This document shows, in pieces, positions 35,959-44,978 of a stretch of 64,000 nucleotides of DNA. The stretch lies in NCBI GenBank assembly GCA_017445475.1, contig JAFSUB010000018.1, forward strand, positions 1 to 64,000, written 5' to 3'. The DNA comes from Alphaproteobacteria bacterium (lineage in GTDB: Bacteria; Pseudomonadota; Alphaproteobacteria; RF32; CAG-239). The position numbers and the translations under genes are program-made. Below the pieces are notes generated by a model that worked only from the letters and a program-made list of their open reading frames with translations, was not told the DNA's origin and ran no database searches. Each line of letters opens with the position of its first letter. The stretch's first letter is position 1.

Positions 35959-37068
35959 ATGGAAGATATGAATCTTTTGGAAAGCGAAATTATGGCGCAG
36001 ATTGCCGGTGCTTCTGATTTGAAGCATTTAGACGATGTGCGTGTTGCCGTTTTGGGCAAAAAAGGTGTTTTAACCGAAAAAATGAAAACACTTGGGCAGA
36101 TGGAAGAACATCTGCGCATTGAAACGGCCAAAAAATTGAACACTTTGAAAAACAAAATTGAAGAAGCGTTTGGGGCTAAAAAAAGCGCGCTGGAAGATGC
36201 GGCCTTAAACACACGTTTGCAAGAAGAAAAAATTGATGTAACGCTTCCCGTGCGTCCTGAAGTTCAAGGAAGGATTCACCCTGTTTCAAAAATTTTCGAG
36301 GAAGTTTTTGCAATTTTCGGTGCGCTTGGTTTTGAAGTTGCCGAAGGACCGGATATTGAAGATCAGTTTCATAATTTTAATGCTTTGAATATGCCCTTAA
36401 ATCATCCGGCACGGCAAATGCAAGACACTTTTTATATTGCAAGCAAGCAAAGCGAGCCTTTTGATATGGAAAGTGCGTATGTTGCGCGCACGCATACTTC
36501 GGGCATACAAATCCGCACAATGGAAAATAAAAAACCGCCGATTCGCATTATTGCTCCCGGACGGACATATCGTTCGGATATGGATGCCACACACACACCG
36601 ATGTTTCACCAAGTAGAAGGGCTTGTGGTTGATAAAACAACGACGTTTGCTGAGCTTAAAGGATGTTTGTCTGATTTTGTGAAGGCTTTTTTTGAGCTTG
36701 ATAACATTCCCGTTCGTTATCGTCCGTCATATTTTCCGTTTACCGAACCGTCTGCTGAAATGGATATCGGTTGCTTAAAAACAAAAACAGAGCTTAAAAT
36801 CGGCGCCGGTGATGATTGGCTTGAGATTTTGGGTTGCGGTATGGTTCACCCGAACGTTTTAAGGGCTGGAGGAATTGATCCGGACGAATATCAAGGTTTT
36901 GCTTTTGGCGTTGGCATTGACAGACTTGCGATGCTTAAATATGGCATTCCCGATTTGCGCACGTTTTTTGAAAGCGATTTGAGATGGCTTAAACACTATG
37001 GCTTTGCGCCGCTTGACTTTTCATCATTAACGGGCGGCTTGAACGGTAATGGAGGATCTTTGAGATGA
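35959..37068 (+). CDS. pheS: Phenylalanine-tRNA ligase alpha subunit
   Basis: A 369-residue class II synthetase subunit that charges tRNA-Phe with PheT. There is an N-terminal coiled-coil, then the catalytic core: motif 1 around GFEVAEGPDIEDQFHNF, motif 2 FHQVEGLVVD, and motif 3 FAFGVGIDRLAMLKYGIPDLR. AAAGG lies before the ATG. The order rplT-pheS-pheT is the same as in E. coli. Its end overlaps pheT by 4 nt. Confidence 0.97.
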   Translation: MEDMNLLESEIMAQIAGASDLKHLDDVRVAVLGKKGVLTEKMKTLGQMEEHLRIETAKKLNTLKNKIEEAFGAKKSALEDAALNTRLQEEKIDVTLPVRPEVQGRIHPVSKIFEEVFAIFGALGFEVAEGPDIEDQFHNFNALNMPLNHPARQMQDTFYIASKQSEPFDMESAYVARTHTSGIQIRTMENKKPPIRIIAPGRTYRSDMDATHTPMFHQVEGLVVDKTTTFAELKGCLSDFVKAFFELDNIPVRYRPSYFPFTEPSAEMDIGCLKTKTELKIGAGDDWLEILGCGMVHPNVLRAGGIDPDEYQGFAFGVGIDRLAMLKYGIPDLRTFFESDLRWLKHYGFAPLDFSSLTGGLNGNGGSLR

Positions 37069-39458
37069 AATTGACGCTTTCTTGGCTTAAAAGCCATTTG
37101 GACACAACGGCTGATTTAAAGACAATTGTAAACACCTTAACCAAAATCGGTTTGGAAGTTGAAGACGTTTATAATCCGGCGGAAAACTTAAAAGGATTTA
37201 TGACGGCAAGGGCGGAAAATGTGGTGATGCATCCCGATTCGGACCACCTGCATGTTTTAACGGCGAACACAGGAAGCGAGAAGCTTCAGGTTGTGTGCGG
37301 GGCGCCGAATGTTCAAGAAGGTATGGTCGGCATTTTTGCGCCGGTCGGGGTGAATATTCCGTGCTACAACGAGATTTTAAAAGTGGGTAAAATCAGGGGG
37401 GTCGAAAGTTTCGGCATGATGTGTTCCGAAAAAGAACTTTGCATCGGCGAAGACCACACGGGCATCATCGAGCTGCCGAAAGATACGCCGATTGGTGTGC
37501 CGGCGGCACAGGTTTTAAATATTGATCCGGTCATTGAAATTTCGATTACGCCGAACAGGGCGGAGTGTTTGGGTGTTCGAGGTATTGCGCGCGATTTGGC
37601 GGCTGCCGGTATCGGCCGATTGAAACCCTTGAATATTCAAAAAACGGAGGGCACTTTTGAAAGCCCGATTAAAGTTCATGTTCAATGCTTAAACGAGTGT
37701 CCGACATATGTTGGCAGGTATATTAAAAATGTGAACAATAAAGTTCAAACGCCGAAATGGATGAAAGACAGGCTGACGGCCATCGGGCTTCGTTCGATTT
37801 CGCCGCTTGTGGACATCACAAACTACATCAACTACGATTTGGCACGTCCGCTTCACGTGTTTGACGCCGATAAAATTAAAGGCGATATTTTGGTCAGGAT
37901 GTGCCATGAGGGCGAACATTTTGTGGCATTAGATGAAAAAGAATATGAACTTGATGCCCTATCGCTCGGTATATGCGACGATGAGGGGGTTGAATGTTTG
38001 GGCGGCATTATGGGCGGCCTCTCAAAAGGTTGCAGTGAAGACACGACAAATGTGTTTTTAGAGTGTGCGCTGTTTAAGCCGGAGTGTATCGCGCGAACAG
38101 GCCGAAAGTTTGCCATTGAATCGGATTCACGCTATCGCTATGAACGATGGGTTGACCCGAAATCAAATATTTTAGGTTCGGATTATGCAACAGAGCTGAT
38201 TTTAGAAATTTGCGGCGGCGAGGCTTCTTATCAGATGATTGAAGGAAACGAAGATTTTAAGCCGCAGGTTGCCTATATTCGGCCCTCGCGTATGAAAAGC
38301 TTTGTCGGCGTTGATGTGCGTGCCGAAAAGATTGTTGAAATTTTGAAAAATCTCGGGTTTGAGACAAGCTTTGAGGGCGATAAGATTAAAGCAATCTCGC
38401 CTTCTTGGCGCGGTGATATTGCATGTGAGCAAGATTTGATAGAAGAGGTTGTGCGCATCATCGGGCTTGATGAAATTGAGCCTCAATCAATGACTTATGA
38501 CAATTTGCCCAAGCAAACGTTGACGCCTTCGCAGATGCGTGTTGTTACGGTTAGGCATGAGCTTGCAAGCCGCGGTATGTTTGAAACGGTTACGTTTAGT
38601 TTTACTTCATCAAAACTGGCTGATATGTTTCATAAAATCGGCCAAACGGATACGGTTTTGATTGAAAAACCGATTTCGGCAGATTTGGATGAAATGCGTC
38701 CGTCGCTTTTGCCGAATCTTTTACTTGGAGCGCAAAACAATGTTGCGCGCGGATTTTATAATGTTTCGCTTTTTGAGGTTGGGCCGGAGTTTTACGGGCG
38801 TGAACCGAAAGCGCAAAGAACGGTTGCTGCCGGAATTAGGCTTGGTTTAACGGCAGATAAAGACTGGGCCAAAACAAGCCGAGCGTTTGATGTTTTTGAT
38901 GCAAAGGCTGATGCGCTTGCCGCAATTGCGGCGGCCTGCGGTCCGATAGATAATGTGCAGATTACAACAGATGCGCCGGCATATTATCATGGCGGCAGAA
39001 GCGGCGCATTAAGGCTTGGCAAAAATGTTTTGGCATATTTTGGTGAGCTTCACCCGAATGTGGCTAAAAAATTTTCCATCAAAGGGCGTGTGATGGCTTT
39101 TGAGGTTTATTTGGACAATGTTCCGCTGCCGCGCGAGGCAAAATCGAAAACAAGGAAAAAACTTGAGCTTTCGGCTTTTCAAAGTGTTGCAAAAGATTTT
39201 GCCTTTGTCGTTGATAAAAGTATTGCGGCGGCAAATTTGATTGCGGCGGCCAAAAATGCGGATAGAAATTTTATCACTGATGTGCGCTTATTTGATGTTT
39301 TTGAAGGCGAAAATGTTCCTCAAGGCAAAAAATCGATTGCCATAACGGTTGTTTTTCAGCCCAAAGAGCAAACGTTTACCGAAAAAGACATTGAAAACCT
39401 GATGAATAAAGTGATTGTCAGCGTTGCTAAAGCAACAAACGGCAGCTTAAGAGCATAA
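37065..39458 (+). CDS. pheT: Phenylalanine-tRNA ligase beta subunit
   Basis: A 797-residue protein of normal length with N-terminal EMAP-type tRNA-binding fold (VVMHPDSDHLHVL), B3/B4 editing domain (TPNRAECLGVRGIARDLAA), B5, the catalytic-like core and a C-terminal ferredoxin-fold anticodon-binding domain (FQSVAKDFAFVVD). It forms the alpha2-beta2 enzyme with PheS. Confidence 0.97.
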   Translation: MKLTLSWLKSHLDTTADLKTIVNTLTKIGLEVEDVYNPAENLKGFMTARAENVVMHPDSDHLHVLTANTGSEKLQVVCGAPNVQEGMVGIFAPVGVNIPCYNEILKVGKIRGVESFGMMCSEKELCIGEDHTGIIELPKDTPIGVPAAQVLNIDPVIEISITPNRAECLGVRGIARDLAAAGIGRLKPLNIQKTEGTFESPIKVHVQCLNECPTYVGRYIKNVNNKVQTPKWMKDRLTAIGLRSISPLVDITNYINYDLARPLHVFDADKIKGDILVRMCHEGEHFVALDEKEYELDALSLGICDDEGVECLGGIMGGLSKGCSEDTTNVFLECALFKPECIARTGRKFAIESDSRYRYERWVDPKSNILGSDYATELILEICGGEASYQMIEGNEDFKPQVAYIRPSRMKSFVGVDVRAEKIVEILKNLGFETSFEGDKIKAISPSWRGDIACEQDLIEEVVRIIGLDEIEPQSMTYDNLPKQTLTPSQMRVVTVRHELASRGMFETVTFSFTSSKLADMFHKIGQTDTVLIEKPISADLDEMRPSLLPNLLLGAQNNVARGFYNVSLFEVGPEFYGREPKAQRTVAAGIRLGLTADKDWAKTSRAFDVFDAKADALAAIAAACGPIDNVQITTDAPAYYHGGRSGALRLGKNVLAYFGELHPNVAKKFSIKGRVMAFEVYLDNVPLPREAKSKTRKKLELSAFQSVAKDFAFVVDKSIAAANLIAAAKNADRNFITDVRLFDVFEGENVPQGKKSIAITVVFQPKEQTFTEKDIENLMNKVIVSVAKATNGSLRA

Positions 39459-39472
39459 AAAAGGAAAAAGTT

Positions 39473-40981
39473 ATGACACTTAAAACGAAAAGAGCAGAAA
39501 ATTATCCCGCATGGTATCAATGTGTGGTTTCAGAGGCTGATATGGCTGAAAATTCCGTTTCTCCGGGGTGTATGGTTATCAAGCCTTGGGGATATGGCAT
39601 TTGGGAAAGAATTCGTGATTTGATGGACGAGGAGTTTAGGAACACCGACCATGAAAATGCGTATTTTCCGATGTTTATTCCGATTTCGTTTTTCAGAAAA
39701 GAAGCCGAGCATGTTGAGGGTTTTGCCAAAGAAATGGCGGTTGTAACCCACTCAAGGTTGGCTCAAAAAGACGGAACTTTACAGCCTGACGGCGCGCTTG
39801 AAGAACCTTTGATTGTGCGTCCGACTTCTGAAACAATTATTGCGGATTCATTTTCAAAATGGGTTCAATCATACCGCGATTTGCCCGTGCTGATTAACCA
39901 ATGGGCAAATGTTGTGCGTTGGGAAATGCGTCCGCGTCTTTTCTTGCGCACGCGCGAGTTTTTGTGGCAAGAAGGCCACACGGCCCACGCTTCGGCTGAA
40001 GAAGCTGAGGCAGAGACAAAGCAGATGCTCGAGGTTTATCGTAAAACAAGTGAAGAATTTTTAGCAATGCCCGTTATTCAAGGCATAAAGCCCGAATATG
40101 ATAAGTTTCCGGGTGCGGTTGACACGTATTGCATTGAGGCGATGATGCAGGACGGCAAAGCTTTGCAGGCCGGCACATCACACTTTTTGGGGCAAAATTT
40201 TGCGCGTTCGGCGAACATCAGTTTTATTAACAAAGAAAACAAGCCCGAGTTTGCTTACACAACCTCTTGGGGCGTTTCAACAAGGCTTATCGGCGGGGTG
40301 ATTATGACACACGCCGATGATGAAGGTATGGTTGTTCCGCCGCGTATTGCGCCGTATCAGGTTGTGATTGTGCCTGTGCTTAAAAAGGCAGAAGATGAAG
40401 AAAATGTGATGGCATATATCAATACGCTTGTCCGAGAGCTGAAAACAAAAACACCGTTTGGCGAGAAAATCCGCGTTAAAATCGACAAACGCCTGAAACA
40501 AAGCGTCGATAAGTTTTGGGAGTGGACTAGAAAAGGTGCACCGCTTGTTTTGGAAATCGGTCCGCGCGATGTGCAAAACAATGGTTTGGTTTTGAAAAAT
40601 CGCTTGAATGTCGGCCAAAAAGAAGTGCTTTCAAAAGAAGAATTGCTTTCAAGTGTTGAAAAGCGGCTTGAGAATATTCAGCGCCACTTGTTTGAAAGGG
40701 CAAAGGCGCGTATGGATTTAAACATCAGAAGCGACATTCAAACCCCTGAAGAATTTAGGGCATATTTTGGAAAGGCCAATGAGTGGATTGAAGACGGCAA
40801 GGTGGGCAAAGTGGCCTTTGTGCGTGGAAAATGGAACGGCAAGGCCGAAACGGAGGAAATCTTAAAAGAGCTTAAAATCAGCATTCGCTGCCTGCCGTTT
40901 GACCAGACGGGCACCAAAGGCAAATGTTTGCTTTCAGGCGAAGATGCAACAATAGACGCCATATATGCCAGAAGCTATTAA
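39473..40981 (+). CDS. proS: Proline-tRNA ligase, archaeal/eukaryotic-like (ProS type 3)
   Basis: A 502-residue class II synthetase charging tRNA-Pro. Its start (AENYPAWYQCVVSEADMAE) and the class II motifs (FLRTREFLWQEGHTAHA; GGVIMTHADDEGMVVPPRIAP) belong to the short archaeal/eukaryotic-like form that ends in a C-terminal domain with a terminal Tyr. The bacterial form, with its editing insertion between motifs 2 and 3, does not fit. It follows pheT by 14 nt with its own AAAAGGA site and ends the operon. Most Alphaproteobacteria I know carry a shorter bacterial-type ProRS, so transfer is likely. Confidence 0.93.
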   Translation: MTLKTKRAENYPAWYQCVVSEADMAENSVSPGCMVIKPWGYGIWERIRDLMDEEFRNTDHENAYFPMFIPISFFRKEAEHVEGFAKEMAVVTHSRLAQKDGTLQPDGALEEPLIVRPTSETIIADSFSKWVQSYRDLPVLINQWANVVRWEMRPRLFLRTREFLWQEGHTAHASAEEAEAETKQMLEVYRKTSEEFLAMPVIQGIKPEYDKFPGAVDTYCIEAMMQDGKALQAGTSHFLGQNFARSANISFINKENKPEFAYTTSWGVSTRLIGGVIMTHADDEGMVVPPRIAPYQVVIVPVLKKAEDEENVMAYINTLVRELKTKTPFGEKIRVKIDKRLKQSVDKFWEWTRKGAPLVLEIGPRDVQNNGLVLKNRLNVGQKEVLSKEELLSSVEKRLENIQRHLFERAKARMDLNIRSDIQTPEEFRAYFGKANEWIEDGKVGKVAFVRGKWNGKAETEEILKELKISIRCLPFDQTGTKGKCLLSGEDATIDAIYARSY

Positions 40982-41030
40982 AAAAGCATGCGCTTAAGCC
41001 ACGCATAAAAAGACGCAAAAACAAAAAAAA

Positions 41031-41052
41031 GGGCGGTTTTCCGCCCCGTTTT
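41031..41052. terminator. Bidirectional terminator between proS and the second aas
   Basis: GGGCGG-TTTT-CCGCCC (41031-41046) with T runs on both strands, between convergent genes. Confidence 0.85.
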
Positions 41053-43224
41053 TTATGCAGACTTTGCAAGCTCGGCCAAAACTTCTTTTTTCAAAGATAC
41101 ATTGTCAACTTTGCCTGTTGCCGATGTCGGGATTTTGTCGCGGTATATAATTCGGCGCGGCATATAAAGCTCGGGATAGCCGTTTTGCCTTATAAAATCG
41201 CGCAACATATCCGTTGTTAAGGTGTGCTCGTTTGTCACCAAAACAATTTGCTCGCCTTTGTGCTCGTGCGCAACGGCAACCACACCGCAACAAAAATCTT
41301 CTTTCGTGTCAAAAGCCTCGTTAATCATATTTTCAACCGCTTTGAGCGAAACCATCTCACCGCCGATTTTTGCAAAGCGCTTGATGCGGTCTTTGATGGT
41401 TATAAACCCGATTTCATCAATTTCGACCACGTCGCCCGTGTGATACCAGCCGTTGTGCGGCGGAACCAAAACACCCGGATGTTCGGGCAAAATGTAGCCG
41501 GCCATCACATTGGGGCCTTTCACAACAAGCTCGCCGCCTTTTTCGATGCCGTCAACTTTTTCCAAGCGACATTCCATACCGGGGCAAAGTTTGCCGATGG
41601 TGCCAAACTTGTTAAACACCATATTGTTGCCCGCAACTGCCGGCGAACACTCCGTTGTGCCGTAGGCTTCCATCAACCGTGTGCCCAAACGCTCATTTAA
41701 GATGTTGCGCGTTTCAAGCTTAACGCCCTCTGCACCGGCATAAACCAAACGAAGCGAGCCGAAGTCAAGCGGGTGTGAAATTTTGGCGTAACTTCTGAAA
41801 AATGTGTCTGTGCCAATCATCACCGTTGCGCCGAGCTCATAAAGAAGGTCGGATATAACGCGGAAATGCAACGGCGAGGGATATAAAAACACCCTTGCAC
41901 CCTGATATAGTGCGTAAAGCGTGCCCAAAACCAAGCCGAAACTGTGGAAAATCGGCATTGAGTTCAACACAATGTCTTTGCGGTTTAAGGTTTCAAAAGT
42001 TGCAATCTGCCACACGTTTGAAATGACGTTTTTGTTTGAAAGCACAACCGCTTTCGGTGCGCCTTCCGAGCCGGAGGTGAACAAAATGACGGCTCTATCG
42101 TCTGCCGTTGCCTTATAAGGCACATATTTCACCTTATATTGTAAGAGACCTAAAATTTTTGCAAAAATCGAAATCTTCTTGCCGACATCTTCCAAATAAA
42201 TCACTTCATAACCGCCTTCTTTGATGGCGTCAATCAAAGATTCTAATCCCGCTTTTTTCACAAACATTTTTGATGTAACAACCTTTTTTGCCTCGACGGT
42301 TTTAAGACCGCTCAAAACATTTTGCGCGCCGGCGCTGAAGTTGAGCATAACCGGAACTTGCCCATAAGCATTAAAGCCGAAAAACGTGCAAATCGCCGCA
42401 ACCGAGTTCGGTAGCAAAATGCCGATAGGTTCTTGAAATTTTGAAATTTTTGCAAAATAGCGCCCCAAAATATATGATTTGAGCATAATGTCCTTAAAAG
42501 TGTTCGGTTTTCGCGTAATGTCTTCCAAAACATAAGGACGGCGCAAGCCGAAACAACGTTTGGCGTGAATTTTTGAAGCCTTAATCAGCTGTGTAAACAC
42601 AGTCAGCTTCGGGTTGTAAATCGATTCGAACATTTGCTCGCGCATAATCATATATATTTCGTTTGAAATGTGGTTGCGCTGGTGTCGAAGTTCATCTTTA
42701 AGCTTTAAGGGACGCGGCTTGTCAACTACAATTTTAACATGCGGAAAATAGCGATGGGGCAATCTGCCGCCCGTTTTCGAAAAATGGCAATATTGCAAGC
42801 CGTTAATCCAAATCGGAATAACCGGAGCGTCTGTTTTATCGGCAAGCAAGCCGGCAGATTCGTATATTTTCATAATGTTGCCGTTGGTGGTCATGCGGCC
42901 TTCGGGGAAAATCATACACAAACGGCCGGAATTGACCGTTGCAATCAAATTTTTCAAGTCAGGCACGTCCAAATTGCCATATTCCATAATGTCGGCCGTT
43001 TTCATCAAAAGGCGAACCCAATAGTTTCGATAAAGCTGTCCATGAAGCGCAAAAACAGGGTTTCCGGGCAAAAAGGCAAACAAAACAATGGGGTCAACCC
43101 ACGACACGTGGTTTGAAATATAAACGCCTTTCGTCGGCAGCTCGGAAAGGTCAAAACGCATTTCAAAACGCACCTTAAAGGTCTTAAAAAAACATCTTAA
43201 AATAAAGCGCACAACATCACGCAT
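41053..43224 (-). CDS. aas: Bifunctional lysophospholipid acyltransferase / acyl-ACP synthetase (Aas family), copy 2
   Basis: A 723-residue paralogue of the protein at 2738. It has the same two domains, with H39 and D44 in NHVSWVD, FPEGRMT, FTSGSEGAPKA, GTTECSP and TGDVVEIDEIGF. The ATG at 43224 is chosen because GGAG lies about 8 nt upstream and the N-termini of the two copies then align; an in-frame ATG exists at 43254. It lies downstream of an acyl-ACP thioesterase on the same strand. Both copies keep all visible active-site residues, so neither looks decayed. Different acyl or lysolipid preferences are plausible but not readable. Confidence 0.85.
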   Translation of the reverse strand: MRDVVRFILRCFFKTFKVRFEMRFDLSELPTKGVYISNHVSWVDPIVLFAFLPGNPVFALHGQLYRNYWVRLLMKTADIMEYGNLDVPDLKNLIATVNSGRLCMIFPEGRMTTNGNIMKIYESAGLLADKTDAPVIPIWINGLQYCHFSKTGGRLPHRYFPHVKIVVDKPRPLKLKDELRHQRNHISNEIYMIMREQMFESIYNPKLTVFTQLIKASKIHAKRCFGLRRPYVLEDITRKPNTFKDIMLKSYILGRYFAKISKFQEPIGILLPNSVAAICTFFGFNAYGQVPVMLNFSAGAQNVLSGLKTVEAKKVVTSKMFVKKAGLESLIDAIKEGGYEVIYLEDVGKKISIFAKILGLLQYKVKYVPYKATADDRAVILFTSGSEGAPKAVVLSNKNVISNVWQIATFETLNRKDIVLNSMPIFHSFGLVLGTLYALYQGARVFLYPSPLHFRVISDLLYELGATVMIGTDTFFRSYAKISHPLDFGSLRLVYAGAEGVKLETRNILNERLGTRLMEAYGTTECSPAVAGNNMVFNKFGTIGKLCPGMECRLEKVDGIEKGGELVVKGPNVMAGYILPEHPGVLVPPHNGWYHTGDVVEIDEIGFITIKDRIKRFAKIGGEMVSLKAVENMINEAFDTKEDFCCGVVAVAHEHKGEQIVLVTNEHTLTTDMLRDFIRQNGYPELYMPRRIIYRDKIPTSATGKVDNVSLKKEVLAELAKSA

Positions 43225-43342
43225 ATTCTTTTCTCCATTCACACAATGTTTCAAATTATTGCTTTGAAAAATATAATGAAAGTGCTCAAATGTAAAGTAG
43301 GCACTTTTGGGAAACTATGGGCAAATTGTGTATAAATATGGC

Positions 43343-44083
43343 TCAAGCGGCAAATCTTTTTTGCCACACAATCCGAATTTTGGCGCATTCCTTACCATCA
43401 TCGTTTAGCTTAATGCTATGGTTGGTGGTTAAGTTTTCAAGATTTGTTTGAACAACAACCTCTTGAGAACATAAACACTCTTTTTTAAAGGAAATTTCCA
43501 CTTTTGAGGGAATATATTGTGTGTGAAAGTCCTCATTCATCGATTCTGAAGCCCAAAGGGGATAAATGGCGTTGTTGACGTGCACATTCAAATCAATATC
43601 ATCAAAGCGAGCTTCAAAAGTTTTTGAAAAATCAACGCGCTCAAATTCAGGCAACTTTGCAAATTCTGCATTCAACGCACGCTCGCTTATATACATAAAC
43701 TTTGGCAAATGTTGGTCGAGTGAAACAGGGCGTTTTTTTAGGGCATCAACCAAAACCCATTGGCTTGTGGCCAAAATAATCGGCTCACCTTTTTCGTTTG
43801 TAATGGCAAAATCACGCAAAGCCATAAACTTGTTTTCGCCCGAAGGCCACGTTTGCACCGTGATGACATCGTGCATTTTCGGCATTTTTTTAATGTCAAT
43901 GCAGTAGTTTGTGCCAACCCATGCAAGCTTGTTTTGAAGACAAAAATCAAAACCGAATCCAAGCGATGTTGCACTCAAATCAGCGGCATCTTGCAAAATG
44001 TTCATCAGTGTAACAATGCGCAACAAACCAAACCGATCGCACTCATACGAGCGAATCTGATATCTTTTTTCAAGCTTTTCCAT
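43343..44083 (-). CDS. Acyl-ACP thioesterase (FatA/FatB-like, double hot-dog)
   Basis: A 246-residue protein of the PF01643 type. It begins RYQIRSYECDRFGLLRIVTLMNILQDAA and has a second hot-dog half with FDDIDLNVHVNNAIYPLW, the conserved N-x-H-V-N-N catalytic-loop motif. The family hydrolyses acyl-ACP to free fatty acid in the cytoplasm. It lies 12 nt after the lytic transglycosylase gene and 118 nt before the second aas. That pairing suggests release and reactivation of fatty acids, which is inference. Confidence 0.85.
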   Translation of the reverse strand: MEKLEKRYQIRSYECDRFGLLRIVTLMNILQDAADLSATSLGFGFDFCLQNKLAWVGTNYCIDIKKMPKMHDVITVQTWPSGENKFMALRDFAITNEKGEPIILATSQWVLVDALKKRPVSLDQHLPKFMYISERALNAEFAKLPEFERVDFSKTFEARFDDIDLNVHVNNAIYPLWASESMNEDFHTQYIPSKVEISFKKECLCSQEVVVQTNLENLTTNHSIKLNDDGKECAKIRIVWQKRFAA

Positions 44084-44095
44084 GAAAAAATCCTT

Positions 44096-44707
44096 CTAGA
44101 ACAAAGAGAGGTCTTGACGATAGTCTAAAAAAGCAATCTTGATTTCGTCAAAACGTTTCAACAGCTTGGCCTTATATATTTCGGCACGGCTGCGAACCTT
44201 TGAGTGGTATGCCATGGCAGCCGATTTCCAGCTTCCCGTTTTATCGTAAAGTTTTTTCAAGAATTTTGCACTGTATTCAACGTTTGCATCCGGATCAAAG
44301 GCTTCTTCAACGCTTTTGAAAGACTCTCCGTGAAATTTGAGGCTGATTTGCATACAACCCACGTCAATGCTTGTGATGCCCTGTTTTTGCAAACGTTTAA
44401 CCTCGGCGACAGCTTCGTCTTTCGAGTCGAATCGATAGCCCTTGCCCTCTACATTGATTGACCACGGCCACGAAACAAACTTTTGCGCCTCATAATCCCA
44501 CAAACCGGTTTCAACACTTGCAATTGTTTCAAGCAAGTGGTTTTTAATGGCATATTTCTTTTCCATTCGGGCAACCGAAAGGGCGCAAACTTCATCATCG
44601 GAAACGGCAATGGCTGCGCTCGAACTGGCTTTATAATCTTTTTGGGCTTTAATCGGGTGTGATATAACAAGCGAAATAACCAGCACAAAAATGATTCTTC
44701 TAAACAC
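44096..44707 (-). CDS. Lytic-transglycosylase-like (SLT fold) exported protein
   Basis: I prefer the GTG start at 44707, with AGGA 9 nt upstream, because it begins directly at a signal peptide (VFRRIIFVLVISLVISHPIKAQ). An ATG at 44773 would put 22 odd residues in front. The mature part has ASVETGLW with the likely catalytic Glu, VGCMQISLKFHG, and NVEYSAKFLKKLY ... AMAYHS, which together give the goose-type-lysozyme/SLT pattern. It should cleave glycan strands in the periplasm. Here YHS replaces the usual YNxG. Confidence 0.8.
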   Translation of the reverse strand: MFRRIIFVLVISLVISHPIKAQKDYKASSSAAIAVSDDEVCALSVARMEKKYAIKNHLLETIASVETGLWDYEAQKFVSWPWSINVEGKGYRFDSKDEAVAEVKRLQKQGITSIDVGCMQISLKFHGESFKSVEEAFDPDANVEYSAKFLKKLYDKTGSWKSAAMAYHSKVRSRAEIYKAKLLKRFDEIKIAFLDYRQDLSLF

Positions 44708-44922
44708 TTTTAAACATCCTGTTCTGTGTTCAAAAGCAAAAGACTTCCCTTTAATAAAATTTCCGTCCGGCAATCAGGCTTGGCCTGAAAGGCCTTAAAA
44801 CACAGTGTTAAAACGAATTAACCTTCCATTCAACATCGTTAACAAAAGATTAATTTTCGCTCACAAATAACACACTTCTTTTTAAAAGTCCAGAAAAAAA
44901 TGAAATTGTGGCGTCGCATAAA

Positions 44923-44956
44923 AAAATCGGTGCCTCCCGAAGGAAACACCGATTTT
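44923..44956 (-). terminator. Terminator of the CxxC/degenerate-protease gene
   Basis: AAAATCGGTG (44923-44932) pairs with 44947-44956; the inner CCT/AGG also pairs. Seven T follow on the minus strand. Confidence 0.8.
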
Positions 44957-44978
44957 GTTTTTTTACAAGCCTTAAAAG

